Notes: generated by a model from the sequence alone, not told the origin. Positions 25,233 to 33,589 are shown, counted from the stretch's first letter. The stretch is DNA of 64,000 nucleotides from Paraflavitalea soli (GCF_003555545.1 NZ_CP032157.1:8312546-8376545); one strand, 5' to 3'. Numbers and translations are program-made.

Positions 25233-26915
25233 TTATATTCCTTTAGTGGCTTTTCGTTGGGCCAGGAATGCTTCGAATGCGGGGAGGGAGAAGCTGCTGA
25301 GGTTGCGGTCGGCGGTGAGACCTCCTTTTTGTGCAGCCAGTACACCATAGCGGCAATCATCAAAGCCGTCTATGGAGTGTGCATCGGGGTCGATTGACAA
25401 CAATACATTTTTCTCCATGGCGTAGTCGATCCATCGCCAGTCGATATCGAGGCGGCGGGGGTGTGCATTGATCTCAATGACGACATTGTTGGCTGCACAG
25501 GTATCGATGATGGTCTTATGATCGAGTGGATAACCGGGGCGGCTTAGTAATAAGCGGCCGGTCATGTGGCCGAGTATGGTGGTGTAAGGGTTCCGGATGG
25601 CATTCATAACGCGCATCATGGCCTTTTCTTCGGTCATCTTAAGGTTGGAGTGTACAGAGGCAATGACGAGATCGAAGGTGCCCAGGATGGCATCTGAGTA
25701 GTCGAGGGAGCCATCGTTGAGGATATCGCACTCGATGCTTTTGAAGATCCTGAAGGGGGCCAGTTTTTTATTGAGCTCGTCAATATAGTGGTGCTGCTCT
25801 TTGATGCGTTCTTCTGAGAGGCCTTTGGCATAGAAGGCGCTTTTGCTGTGGTCGCTGATGACAAGGTATTGGTATCCTTTGGCGATGGCCGCTTTGGCCA
25901 TTTCCTCTATGGTATTGGCGCCATCGCTCCAGTCGCTGTGGCTGTGGATGATGGCTTTGATGTCTGAGGGTTGAATAAGCGTGCCGGTAGGGAATGCGGC
26001 AGTAAGTGTGGTTGCCTTTTCGCGCATAGCGGGCACGATATACGGTATATTGGTATTGGTGAAGATAGCTTCTTCGGATGTGTAGGTGGCATTGGTATCC
26101 CAACCGGGCAATGCCTGCCAGGCCTGTGCAAAATCTTCACTGCAGGAGGTGGTGAAGAGTATTTTATAAAAGACGTTATCGGCTGCGTGGTAAAATTTGA
26201 GGGGTATATTTTCCTGTCCCTTTACGGTGAGAATGGCATCGGAGGTTTCGATGGTGCTGAAGTTGTTTGCTTCCAGGAAAGACTGCAGGTCTTGTATAGA
26301 AGCGGTAGTTACCCAGGCCAGCTGATCGATGACGGGTTGCTGGCGGCGAAACTCACCGGTGATGGCAAAGCGGCCAGCGGGCAGTTGTTCCTGTAATGTT
26401 TTCTCTATTGCCAACGCATAGGCTTCGGTATCTGCATAGAGGTGGCTGCCCTGGCTGCGCATGTAAAACTCTATGGAATCCTGTACATTCTTCTGGGTCT
26501 TCTCTCCAAAGCCTTTGTAGAGCATGAGGCGGTTCTCATTGCAGGCGTACAATAATTCACCGATGGACTCAACGCCCATCTCTTTCCAGATGGTGGCAAT
26601 CTTTTTGGGGCCGATGCCTTTGATGTGGAGCATCTCTATTACACCGGGAGGTGTTTTCTCTATATATTCTTCCAGTACTTTAAGTCTTCCGTCCTGTTGT
26701 ACCATTTCGATGATCTTCTTACCTACGGATTCTCCAATGCCCTTAATGGAGAATAATTCACCGGGCGGGGTGGTAGCCAGTTCCTGGGTCATTTTTTCGA
26801 TATTGAATGCTGCCACGGAGTAGGTTTTGGACTTAAAACTGTTTTCTCCGTGGATATCCATGAGTTTGGACAGCAGGTCGAACTGGTCGGCTAAGTAGGA
26901 ATTGTCGATGGTCAT
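25233..26915 (-). CDS. PolX-like protein: helix-hairpin-helix plus PHP domain, polymerase site degenerate
   Basis: 560 residues, the length of bacterial PolX. N-terminal helix-hairpin-helix motifs bind DNA (FSIKGIGESVGKKI 55-68, LHIKGIGPKKI 96-106, YKGFGEKT). The C-terminal PHP domain keeps its metal-binding motifs: HSHSDWSDG (324-332), ISDHS (353-357), IECD, SVHS, NAHP and DPDAHS, consistent with 3'-5' exonuclease or AP endonuclease action. The central nucleotidyltransferase domain is odd: GEFRRQQPVIDQLAW (187-201) replaces the usual GS-RR-x6-D-x-D, and IPLKFY stands where the third Asp (x-D-x-R) is expected. Polymerase activity is therefore unlikely. The gene stands alone. Confidence 0.85.
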   Translation of the reverse strand: MTIDNSYLADQFDLLSKLMDIHGENSFKSKTYSVAAFNIEKMTQELATTPPGELFSIKGIGESVGKKIIEMVQQDGRLKVLEEYIEKTPPGVIEMLHIKGIGPKKIATIWKEMGVESIGELLYACNENRLMLYKGFGEKTQKNVQDSIEFYMRSQGSHLYADTEAYALAIEKTLQEQLPAGRFAITGEFRRQQPVIDQLAWVTTASIQDLQSFLEANNFSTIETSDAILTVKGQENIPLKFYHAADNVFYKILFTTSCSEDFAQAWQALPGWDTNATYTSEEAIFTNTNIPYIVPAMREKATTLTAAFPTGTLIQPSDIKAIIHSHSDWSDGANTIEEMAKAAIAKGYQYLVISDHSKSAFYAKGLSEERIKEQHHYIDELNKKLAPFRIFKSIECDILNDGSLDYSDAILGTFDLVIASVHSNLKMTEEKAMMRVMNAIRNPYTTILGHMTGRLLLSRPGYPLDHKTIIDTCAANNVVIEINAHPRRLDIDWRWIDYAMEKNVLLSIDPDAHSIDGFDDCRYGVLAAQKGGLTADRNLSSFSLPAFEAFLAQRKATKGI

Positions 26916-26937
26916 GGGACAAAAATAAGGAAAGAAA

Positions 26938-27060
26938 GCTACGAGCTGCGAGCTTCGAGCTGCGAGCCTGAGGAGAAGATCAGGTCGGCAATTGTGAATT
27001 GACAGTCGGCAATCGGCAGTTCCCGCTGTGGCGGGACAAGCTGTGAATCGGCAATCTTTT
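26938..27060. repeat. Two word-like degenerate tandem repeats
   Basis: 26938-26968: AGCTACGAGCTGCGAGCTTC-type words (10-11 nt period). 26983-27056: GGCAATCGGCAGT words, interrupted by a small hairpin CCCGCTGTGGCGGG (27022-27035). It ends TCTTTTGCTTCGA, nearly the same boundary as module 1 at 13247. Related AGCTGCGAGC tract at 34065-34102. The rest of this 370-bp gap (to 27230) shows nothing. Confidence 0.75.
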
Positions 27061-27230
27061 GCTTCGAATATGGGCGATCCTATATATTATAATGGGTGAT
27101 CAGTTGGTTGAACATGGGGTGGGATTTGAATTTGTGGTCTCTTGAAAAGCTTACTGGTAGCGGGTTTCAGCGGAGTGATGTGCTGATAGGGGCTAGGTTG
27201 AATGCTTTAATAAGGTAGTATTGCGGGGAC

Positions 27231-27259
27231 AAAAAAAGTCCCGGATAAAATCCGGGACT
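27231..27259 (-). terminator. Intrinsic terminator of the 29-residue peptide gene
   Basis: Perfect 9-bp stem AGTCCCGGA/TCCGGGACT with a 5-nt loop (27237-27259) followed, on the minus strand, by a T7 run. Located 26 bp after the stop codon at 27285. Confidence 0.92.
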
Positions 27260-27284
27260 TGGTATTTTCTGCGATCTAAAGAAG

Positions 27285-27374
27285 TTATTTCTTTTTTGCA
27301 GCTTTCTTAGCGGCTTTCTTCTTTGGAGCGGCTTTCTTTGCAGCTTTCTTTGCGGCTTTTTTCTTAGTTGCCAT
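27285..27374 (-). CDS. 29-residue Lys/Ala peptide, histone-H1-tail-like
   Basis: Begins MATKKKAAKKAAKKAAPKKK and ends AAKKAAKKK, so it consists only of Lys, Ala, Met, Thr and Pro. Below usual ORF cut-offs. The gene has its own near-consensus Bacteroidetes promoter (TTTG-N19-TATTTTTA, 27418-27448) and a perfect terminator (27231-27259), which makes it a well-defined transcription unit and not a chance ORF. Highly basic, so DNA or RNA binding or nucleoid compaction is likely by analogy with H1 tails. It lies downstream of rplU-rpmA on the same strand. Function not established. Confidence 0.8.
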   Translation of the reverse strand: MATKKKAAKKAAKKAAPKKKAAKKAAKKK

Positions 27375-27417
27375 GTTTTTTAGAATTTAAAATGGTTAGT
27401 AAATAAATTTACAACCA

Positions 27418-27448
27418 TAAAAATAGAAACTAATTTGAAACCGCCAAA
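27418..27448 (-). promoter_or_regulatory. Bacteroidetes-type promoter for the 29-residue peptide gene
   Basis: On the minus strand TTTG (27445-27448) is followed after exactly 19 nt by TATTTTTA (27418-27425), 7 of 8 matching TAnnTTTG. The start would be near 27411, leaving a leader of about 37 nt. Confidence 0.7.
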
Positions 27449-27485
27449 ATTTTTTTACAGTTTGTAAGAAAATTTTATTATGCTG

Positions 27486-27743
27486 TTAGGCAACCGGAAC
27501 TACGCTTACTACTGTTTTATCGGCTTTGGTCTTCTTAAATTCCACTACACCGTCGTTTAATGCAAACAGTGTGAAATCTCTTCCTACACCAACATTTTTA
27601 CCAGGATGGTAAGTAGTGCCACGTTGACGAACGATGATATTTCCGGAAACAGCAGGTTGACCACCGTAGATTTTTACTCCCAGGCGTTTGCTCTGTGAGT
27701 CGCGGCCGTTCTTTACACTACCTTCCCCTTTTTTATGTGCCAT
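27486..27743 (-). CDS. rpmA: 50S ribosomal protein L27
   Basis: 85 residues. Diagnostic start [20 protein letters not shown], then [28 protein letters not shown]27 lies at the peptidyl-transferase centre with its N-terminus near the tRNA ends. The N-terminus begins directly at MAHKKG with no cleavable pre-sequence of the Firmicutes type. It follows rplU by 72 bp in the usual rplU-rpmA order. Confidence 0.98.
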   Translation of the reverse strand: MAHKKGEGSVKNGRDSQSKRLGVKIYGGQPAVSGNIIVRQRGTTYHPGKNVGVGRDFTLFALNDGVVEFKKTKADKTVVSVVPVA

Positions 27744-27815
27744 GATGCGTTAATTTGATAATTTGACAATGAGATAATTTGACAATGTAATATACACTCA
27801 GGTAAAAGATCTCAA

Positions 27816-28118
27816 TTAAGCGATATCAATTACTTTGATCCTTGTGTAATGGGTACGGTGACCATGTTTTTTACGGAAACCTTTCCTTCTTTTCATTTTA
27901 AAGGCAATCACCTTATCACCTTGCACCTGGCTGATGATCTCGGCTTTCACGATAGCCTTTACACTGCTACCTACAGATAACTTTCCGTCTGCGCTCGACA
28001 GCAAAACTTCTGGGAACTCCACTTTGTCGCCGGCAGTGCCGTCAACATGGGGAACATATAAAGTTTGGTCCTTCTGAACCTTGAATTGCTGACCGGCTAT
28101 TTTAACTATTGCTAACAT
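27816..28118 (-). CDS. rplU: 50S ribosomal protein L21
   Basis: 100 residues. Family features: MLAIVKIAGQQFKVQKDQTLYVPH start, KVEFPEVLL, and the RNA-binding end KMKRRKGFRKKHGHR. It binds 23S rRNA. First gene of the rplU-rpmA operon. A TACCTTTG box lies 23 bp upstream of the start. Confidence 0.98.
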   Translation of the reverse strand: MLAIVKIAGQQFKVQKDQTLYVPHVDGTAGDKVEFPEVLLSSADGKLSVGSSVKAIVKAEIISQVQGDKVIAFKMKRRKGFRKKHGHRTHYTRIKVIDIA

Positions 28119-28140
28119 AACTTTCCAAAAATTAGGAGTG

Positions 28141-28148
28141 CAAAGGTA
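28141..28148 (-). promoter_or_regulatory. Possible -7 box of rplU
   Basis: TACCTTTG on the minus strand matches TAnnTTTG fully, 23 bp upstream of the rplU start. No matching TTTG was seen about 20 nt further upstream, so this is weak. A second perfect box, TATATTTG, lies near 28238-28245. Confidence 0.4.
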
Positions 28149-28304
28149 ATAGGTTTATGGGATAATACGCGTGCTTTCGGGCAATTTTTTTTAACATATC
28201 CACATTAAGATTCTAATTCCAGGCGGAGAGACTGCAAATATACGATTTATCGGGTTGGCATCCCTTCCTAAGTTGTTTTATATATTGTTGTTAATCAGTT
28301 TATT

Positions 28305-28640
28305 GTGGAGTATTTCTGTTCTTTTGTCTTTATGTGCTGCGCGCAGGGCTTTCTTTCGTTCTTTTGCCTTGATGCAAAAGAACCAAAAAATCAAGGCAAA
28401 CCCGAATGCCTCCGGCCGGTTTGCCGCCCACGCCACCCCAGGTGTAGCTTTGATTATTTTTTACAGGCTTTTATGCTGCGAAGTGAATGCTGGTTGGTAA
28501 AAGGCTCTTACTTTTTGGTTCCTTCATTGCGGGGTTCCTGGCTGTTGGTATTTCCTTGTATAAAGGCCATTGCATTGCGGGCGGATCTCTCACTGCTTCG
28601 CTTTTTAATTGCTTTCAAACATCTTTTTTGACCGGATGGC
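28305..28640. repeat. Dispersed Bacteroidetes intergenic repeat
   Basis: Contains an imperfect inverted repeat around TTTTGCCTTGATGCAAAAG...AATCAAGGCAAA (28362-28401). Translated, it gives the recognisable spurious peptide RSFALMQKNQKIKAN, which turns up in intergenic repeats of many Bacteroidetes genomes. A second part with CTCACTGCTTCGC-type text follows near 28590. The 81- and 108-residue ORFs across it are not genes. Recognition is from memory of such repeats, not a search. Confidence 0.65.
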
Positions 28641-28724
28641 TGTAATAGGTTTTTGTGGGGGAGATTAACTTTTGAAATCATCGAATTAACACTAATTTCG
28701 TGGATTGCGCCATAGATAAAACTT

Positions 28725-30221
28725 ATGCAGATCAAATCTATACTGGCAAAACCATTTGCCAACTATGTATATAAGGGTGTCAGGAAAGGAATGGCTACGG
28801 CCGTTGAAGACCAGGAAAGCATTCTGAAGGAATTACTGAAGACAGGGAAAACAACGGAATTTGGGAAAGAGCACCAGATGCAGAACGTTTCCGTGTATGA
28901 AGAATACATCCAGGCGGTTCCTGTACGGGATTATGAGCAGTTCAAACCTTATATTGAAAAAATTAAGGAAGGACGTCATAATATATTATGGAAGGGTAAG
29001 CCTATTTACCTGGCCAAAACCTCCGGCACTACCAGTGGGGTGAAATACATCCCCATCTCCAAAGAATCTATCTCCAACCATATCAATACGGCGCGTAATG
29101 CGTTGCTGTGTTATATTGCTGAATCGGGCAATAGCCAGTTTACGAACGGGAAGATGATCTTTTTGTCGGGCTCTCCGGAACTGGACAGGGTAGGGGGTAT
29201 TCCTACGGGCCGGTTGAGTGGTATTGTGAACCACCATGTGCCCAATTACCTGCGCAGGAACCAGTTGCCTTCGTATGAAACGAATTGTATTGAGGACTGG
29301 GAAACGAAGCTGGATAAAATTGTAGCGGAAACCCTGCACCAGGATATGACGCTGATCAGCGGCATTCCGCCCTGGATGCAAATGTATTTTGACCGCCTTC
29401 ACCAAAATACAGGTAAAAAGATCAAGGATATATTCCCCAATTTCTCGGTATTGGTGCATGGGGGGGTGAACTTCGAGCCTTACCGCAACAAATTGTTTGA
29501 AAGCATTGGTCAGGATATTGCTGCTATTGAGACGTTCCCTGCTTCGGAAGGTTTTATGGCTTTCCAGGATTCTCAAAAAGCAGAAGGATTGCTGCTGAAT
29601 ACGAATAGTGGCATTTTCTTTGAGTTCATACCTGCCGGTGAAATATTTTCCAGCACGCCTACGCGGCTTAGCCTGAAGGACGTAAAAGTGGGCGAGAACT
29701 ATGCCATGATCATTAACAACAATGCCGGGCTGTGGGGCTATAATATTGGTGATACGGTGAAGTTTGTGTCTACCAATCCTTACAGGCTGGTGGTGACAGG
29801 GCGTATCAAGCACTTTATTTCGGCGTTTGGCGAGCACGTGATCGGAGAGGAGGTTGAATACAGTCTGATCAAGGCTGCGGAGGAAGAAGGGGTGCATATT
29901 ACGGAGTTTACGGTGGCGCCGATGATCACGCAGGGAGAAGGTAAATCGTACCATGAATGGTTTATCGAATTTGAGAATAAGCCGCCAGATATGACGCGGT
30001 TTGCCATCAAGGTGGATCATCACCTGCGCAATAAAAACATCTATTACAACGATCTTATAACCGGTAATATATTATTGCCACTGCATATCCGCACGGTCAA
30101 GAAAAATGGATTCATTGATTATATGAAATCCATTGGTAAGCTGGGCGGACAGAATAAAGTGCCCCGTTTGAGCAATGACCGTAAAATTGCTGTTGCGCTG
30201 GAGAAGTATGTGGAGTCGTAA
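28725..30221 (+). CDS. GH3 auxin-responsive-promoter family acyl-acid amido synthetase-like protein
   Basis: 498 residues. Bacterial GH3 protein with the adenylate-forming core: ATP loop KTSGTTSGVKYIPIS, MIFLSGSPELD, the adenine-binding ASEGFMAFQD and the late motif GLWGYNIGDTVKFVS...VTGRIKHFISAFGEHV. Plant GH3 enzymes join amino acids to hormones; in bacteria the role is unknown, but activation of a carboxylic acid by adenylation and transfer to an amine is expected. Single gene between two repeat regions. Confidence 0.92.
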   Translation: MQIKSILAKPFANYVYKGVRKGMATAVEDQESILKELLKTGKTTEFGKEHQMQNVSVYEEYIQAVPVRDYEQFKPYIEKIKEGRHNILWKGKPIYLAKTSGTTSGVKYIPISKESISNHINTARNALLCYIAESGNSQFTNGKMIFLSGSPELDRVGGIPTGRLSGIVNHHVPNYLRRNQLPSYETNCIEDWETKLDKIVAETLHQDMTLISGIPPWMQMYFDRLHQNTGKKIKDIFPNFSVLVHGGVNFEPYRNKLFESIGQDIAAIETFPASEGFMAFQDSQKAEGLLLNTNSGIFFEFIPAGEIFSSTPTRLSLKDVKVGENYAMIINNNAGLWGYNIGDTVKFVSTNPYRLVVTGRIKHFISAFGEHVIGEEVEYSLIKAAEEEGVHITEFTVAPMITQGEGKSYHEWFIEFENKPPDMTRFAIKVDHHLRNKNIYYNDLITGNILLPLHIRTVKKNGFIDYMKSIGKLGGQNKVPRLSNDRKIAVALEKYVES

Positions 30222-30364
30222 ATCGTAAATCGGCAGTCGGCAATCGTTTGATCCGAATCGTTTGCCTGGATAACAGATTTCTCCCTGCGGTCGAAATGAC
30301 AAAAAAGGGAGTATCTAAACGACAAGAAAGAGTGCATCTAAATGACAAGAGGAAGTGTCTAAAC
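30222..30364 (+). repeat. Composite intergenic repeat, second copy
   Basis: Module 1 (30222-30252): AATCGGCAGTCGGCAATC words starting at the stop codon of the GH3 gene. Module 2 (30253-30297): linker ending GGTCGAAATGAC. Module 3 (30298-30364): three head-to-tail units of 23, 23 and 21 bp, consensus GACAAGAAAGAGTGTATCTA then AA(C/T). Same module order as 13214-13403, but with a different unit sequence in module 3. Reverse-strand translation gives MSFRPQGEICYPG, a known spurious product of such repeats. Confidence 0.83.
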
Positions 30365-30423
30365 GATGCCGGGTGGGCTAACTCCTGATTCCTTCGTATT
30401 ATTGTTTTTTCAAAAACCGGTTC

Positions 30424-31593
30424 ATGTCAAACAGTCTCCCTAAAAAACGTATCGCTTTATTTGGGTCTACGGGTTCTATAGGAACGCAGACGCTGGATGT
30501 GATCGCTAATAATCCTGACAGATTTACGGCGGAAGTGCTGACTGCGCATAGCAATGATGAGTTGCTGGTGGAGCAGGCTTTGCGTTTTAAACCGAATATC
30601 GTGGTGATCGGTGACGAGCGTAAGTATCCGCATGTGAAGGCTGCGCTGGCCAATACTGATACGAAGGTATTTGCAGGAGAGCAGGCGCTGGAGGAAGTAG
30701 CGTCGATGGACGTGTACGATGTGATGCTGGCTGCTATTGTAGGGTTTGCGGGTTTGCGTCCTACATTGAGGGCAGTGGAGCAGGGCAAAGCAATTGCGCT
30801 GGCGAATAAGGAGACGCTGGTGGTGGCGGGTGATATTGTGATGCAGAAAGCGGTGGAATACCGGGCGCCGATCATACCGGTGGATTCTGAGCATTCGGCT
30901 ATTTTTCAGTGCCTGGTGGGAGAAACGCGCAACCGCATTGAAAAAGTGATCCTGACGGCTTCGGGCGGGCCTTTTTTGGGCAAGAAGCCTAATTACCTCG
31001 TGAATGTTAAACGGGACCATGCTTTGCAGCATCCCAACTGGAATATGGGGGCCAAGATCACGATCGACTCGGCTACGTTGATGAACAAAGGGCTGGAGAT
31101 GATCGAAGCCCGGTGGTTGTTTAACCTGCAGCCGGACCAGGTATCGGTGCAGGTACATCCGCAGAGTATTATTCATAGTATGGTGCAATTTGAGGATGGC
31201 AGTATCAAGGCGCAGATGGGGCTGCCGGATATGAAGCTGCCGATCCAGTATGCGCTCACCTTCCCACAGCGCTTACCCAATAATTTTCCCCGTTATAATT
31301 TCCGCAAACCGGCGCAGCTTACGTTTGAGGAGCCTGATACGAAGACGTTCCGGAACCTGGTATTGGCTACGGACGCGCTTTTTAAGGGGGGTAACCTGCC
31401 TTGTGTATTGAATGCGGCCAACGAGATCGCTGTATTCGCTTTTCTGCGTAACCGAATAGGTTTCCTGGATATGACGGACCTCATTGAGCGCACGATGAAC
31501 CAGGTGCCCTGGATCGAAAAGCCAACGCTGGAGGAGTATTTTGAGAGTGATGCGGAAGCCCGCAATTTTGCCGCTTCGGTAATTAAGCTCTGA
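30424..31593 (+). CDS. dxr: 1-deoxy-D-xylulose-5-phosphate reductoisomerase
   Basis: 389 residues, full length. NADPH loop GSTGSIGTQTLDV, conserved NKETLVVAG, active-site SEHSAIFQCL, TASGGPFLG, and DSATLMNKGLE. It converts DXP to MEP with NADPH and a divalent metal, the second step of the MEP isoprenoid route, in the cytoplasm. Upstream of rseP, the order found in many genomes, though 260 bp apart here. Confidence 0.97.
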   Translation: MSNSLPKKRIALFGSTGSIGTQTLDVIANNPDRFTAEVLTAHSNDELLVEQALRFKPNIVVIGDERKYPHVKAALANTDTKVFAGEQALEEVASMDVYDVMLAAIVGFAGLRPTLRAVEQGKAIALANKETLVVAGDIVMQKAVEYRAPIIPVDSEHSAIFQCLVGETRNRIEKVILTASGGPFLGKKPNYLVNVKRDHALQHPNWNMGAKITIDSATLMNKGLEMIEARWLFNLQPDQVSVQVHPQSIIHSMVQFEDGSIKAQMGLPDMKLPIQYALTFPQRLPNNFPRYNFRKPAQLTFEEPDTKTFRNLVLATDALFKGGNLPCVLNAANEIAVFAFLRNRIGFLDMTDLIERTMNQVPWIEKPTLEEYFESDAEARNFAASVIKL

Positions 31594-31853
31594 TTACCAG
31601 TACTGTTTGCATCATATCTGACGCTTTTTCCCGTTAATAAATAACGAATTTCTTTGAGCGGTATGGTTATCCCATTTATTATAGGATATTTGGGGATATA
31701 GATTCCGGGTTTAGGATTTAGAATTCCGAATTCTTTAGTTCCGGGACAGGCACAATTATCATAAAACTTAAAAGCAAAAAACAGTAGTGAAGGTAAGGAG
31801 GGCGCTGAAGTATCAGTGGTCTGTTCACGATTCACGGCTGACGATCCAAGATT

Positions 31854-33209
31854 ATGATCACATTCTTAGCCATTGACTGGGCTTCAGTAGGCATCAAAGC
31901 ATTACAGTTAATTCTTTCCTTATCCATATTGGTCATATTACATGAGATGGGACACTTTCTTCCCGCCAAATGGTTTAAGTGCCGGGTGGAGAAATTCTAC
32001 CTGTTCTTCGATCCCTGGTTTTCTCTTTTCAAGAAAAAGATTGGTGAAACGGTATATGGCATTGGCTGGCTGCCGCTGGGTGGCTATGTAAAGATCAGTG
32101 GTATGATCGATGAGAGCATGGATAAAGAGGCGATGAAGCAACCGGCGCAGCCCTGGGAGTTCCGTAGCAAGCCAGCCTGGCAACGCCTGATCATTATGAT
32201 CGGTGGTGTAACGGTGAACCTGTTGCTGGGTTTCTTCCTGTTTGCGATGATCCTGTGGTGGTGGGGAGAGAACAGGCTGCCGATGTCGAACATGAAACAT
32301 GGTGTAGCGGTGAATTCGATCAGTGAAAGTGTGGGTATAAAGAATGGCGATGAGATCGTGAGCATTGATGGTAAACCGGTAAAGGATTATTATTCGCTTA
32401 CGCGGGATATTATACTTGATGAAGTGAAGGCTGTACAAGTGAAGCGTGACGGCAAGATCATCAGCCTGCCTTTACCCAAGGGCACTATTCGTAGCCTGAT
32501 CAAGCGCAAGCAACAGTTTATAGAACCAAGGGTATATCCCATTGTAGATACGCTGTTTCCAGGTATTGCCACTTTTACGCAGGATACGTTGTTGAAGGAT
32601 GACCATGTGCTGGCATTGAACAATACACCGGTTACTTTCTATGATCAGTATCGTGCAGAGATGGGTAAATACAAGAACCAGGAAGTGGCGCTCACTGTAT
32701 TAAGGAATAATAAGGATACCGTGATCGTAAAGGCGAAGACGGATACGCTGGGCAGGATCGGGTTCCTGGTGATCCCGGAGAAGGTAGCAGGTTCTTACAA
32801 GCAGAAATTTGATTTCTTCCCTGCTTTCCCGGCAGGTGTACGCAAGGGCTGGGAAAACCTGGTGATGAACGTGAAGAACTTCAAATTGCTGTTTACCTCG
32901 GATGAAGTAAAAGCGAGTGAATCATTGGGCAGTTTTATGAGCATTGGCAATATGTTTGGTGCAGAATGGGATTGGGAGATCTTCTGGAGCATGACGGCTT
33001 TGCTGAGTGTGGTACTTGCGTTTATGAATATGCTGCCGATACCAGCACTGGATGGTGGTCACGTATTGTTTACGTTGTATGAGATCATCACGGGCAGGAA
33101 GCCAGGGGATAAGTTTATGGAGTATGCGCAAATGGTGGGTATGGTGCTGTTGCTGGGACTGATGGCCTATGCGATTGGGCTTGATTTCTGGCGGTTCCTG
33201 TTTAAGTAG
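31854..33209 (+). CDS. rseP: RIP metalloprotease RseP (site-2 protease)
   Basis: 451 residues. Zinc motif HEMGH (His30, Glu31, His34) lies in the first membrane helix. Two PDZ-like regions in the periplasm follow (DEIVSIDGKPVKDYYSL; DHVLALNNTPVTFYDQY). The C-terminal catalytic LDGGH appears in NMLPIPALDGGHVLF, followed by a last membrane helix. It cleaves membrane-embedded anti-sigma factors and signal peptides. Target here unknown. A terminator follows about 95 bp after the stop. Confidence 0.95.
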   Translation: MITFLAIDWASVGIKALQLILSLSILVILHEMGHFLPAKWFKCRVEKFYLFFDPWFSLFKKKIGETVYGIGWLPLGGYVKISGMIDESMDKEAMKQPAQPWEFRSKPAWQRLIIMIGGVTVNLLLGFFLFAMILWWWGENRLPMSNMKHGVAVNSISESVGIKNGDEIVSIDGKPVKDYYSLTRDIILDEVKAVQVKRDGKIISLPLPKGTIRSLIKRKQQFIEPRVYPIVDTLFPGIATFTQDTLLKDDHVLALNNTPVTFYDQYRAEMGKYKNQEVALTVLRNNKDTVIVKAKTDTLGRIGFLVIPEKVAGSYKQKFDFFPAFPAGVRKGWENLVMNVKNFKLLFTSDEVKASESLGSFMSIGNMFGAEWDWEIFWSMTALLSVVLAFMNMLPIPALDGGHVLFTLYEIITGRKPGDKFMEYAQMVGMVLLLGLMAYAIGLDFWRFLFK

Positions 33210-33273
33210 AATACAGAATACAGAATACAGAATATAGAATATAGAATCCAGAATCCAGAATACGGAATACAGC
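33207..33273 (+). repeat. AGAATACAG degenerate tandem repeat
   Basis: About eight copies of a 9-bp word (AGAATACAG, AGAATATAG, AGAATCCAG, GGAATACAG) starting at the last base of the rseP coding region. It is one of several word-like repeats that begin at stop codons in this window. Confidence 0.85.
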
Positions 33274-33302
33274 ATTTGAAGTCTGACATTTCAATAGATT
33301 GG

Positions 33303-33339
33303 GCCCGGAAGTTCTAACAGGAGCTTCCGGGCTTTTTTG
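33303..33339 (+). terminator. Intrinsic terminator of rseP
   Basis: Perfect 9-bp stem GCCCGGAAG/CTTCCGGGC (33303-33311, 33324-33332) with a 12-nt loop and TTTTTT. Confidence 0.88.
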
Positions 33340-33589
33340 TTGAGCTGCGGGTTGCGGTCCTTAGGGTGTGCAGCCCGTTGTTTTTTTATAGGCGAGGCAA
33401 TAGTAAAAGCGGGGAGGAGAAAATACTACTATGTGGGTATTGTGTGGTATGTATGTGCCTGTTTGGCTGAAAGTGGCCGTGGGTGTGTTTCTCCGTTCAT
33501 CGCCGAATTACTGCATTTTACTAACTTAAACCGGCAATTCGTCCAAATGCTCTTTTAATGCGGGGCGGGATGGCGTTACTTTGTGTTAT

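Noticed and set aside
28255-28631. 81- and 108-codon ORFs upstream of the GH3 gene
   Set aside because: Translations of a dispersed repeat (SFALMQKNQKIKAN), overlapping in two frames.
28986-30023. 345-codon minus-strand ORF
   Set aside because: Antisense to the GH3 gene with no recognisable domain; GH3 motifs run through the whole region on the plus strand.
30072-30348. Minus-strand ORFs beginning MSFRPQGEICYPG and similar
   Set aside because: Translations of the composite intergenic repeat, with the same stretch open in several frames; not genes.
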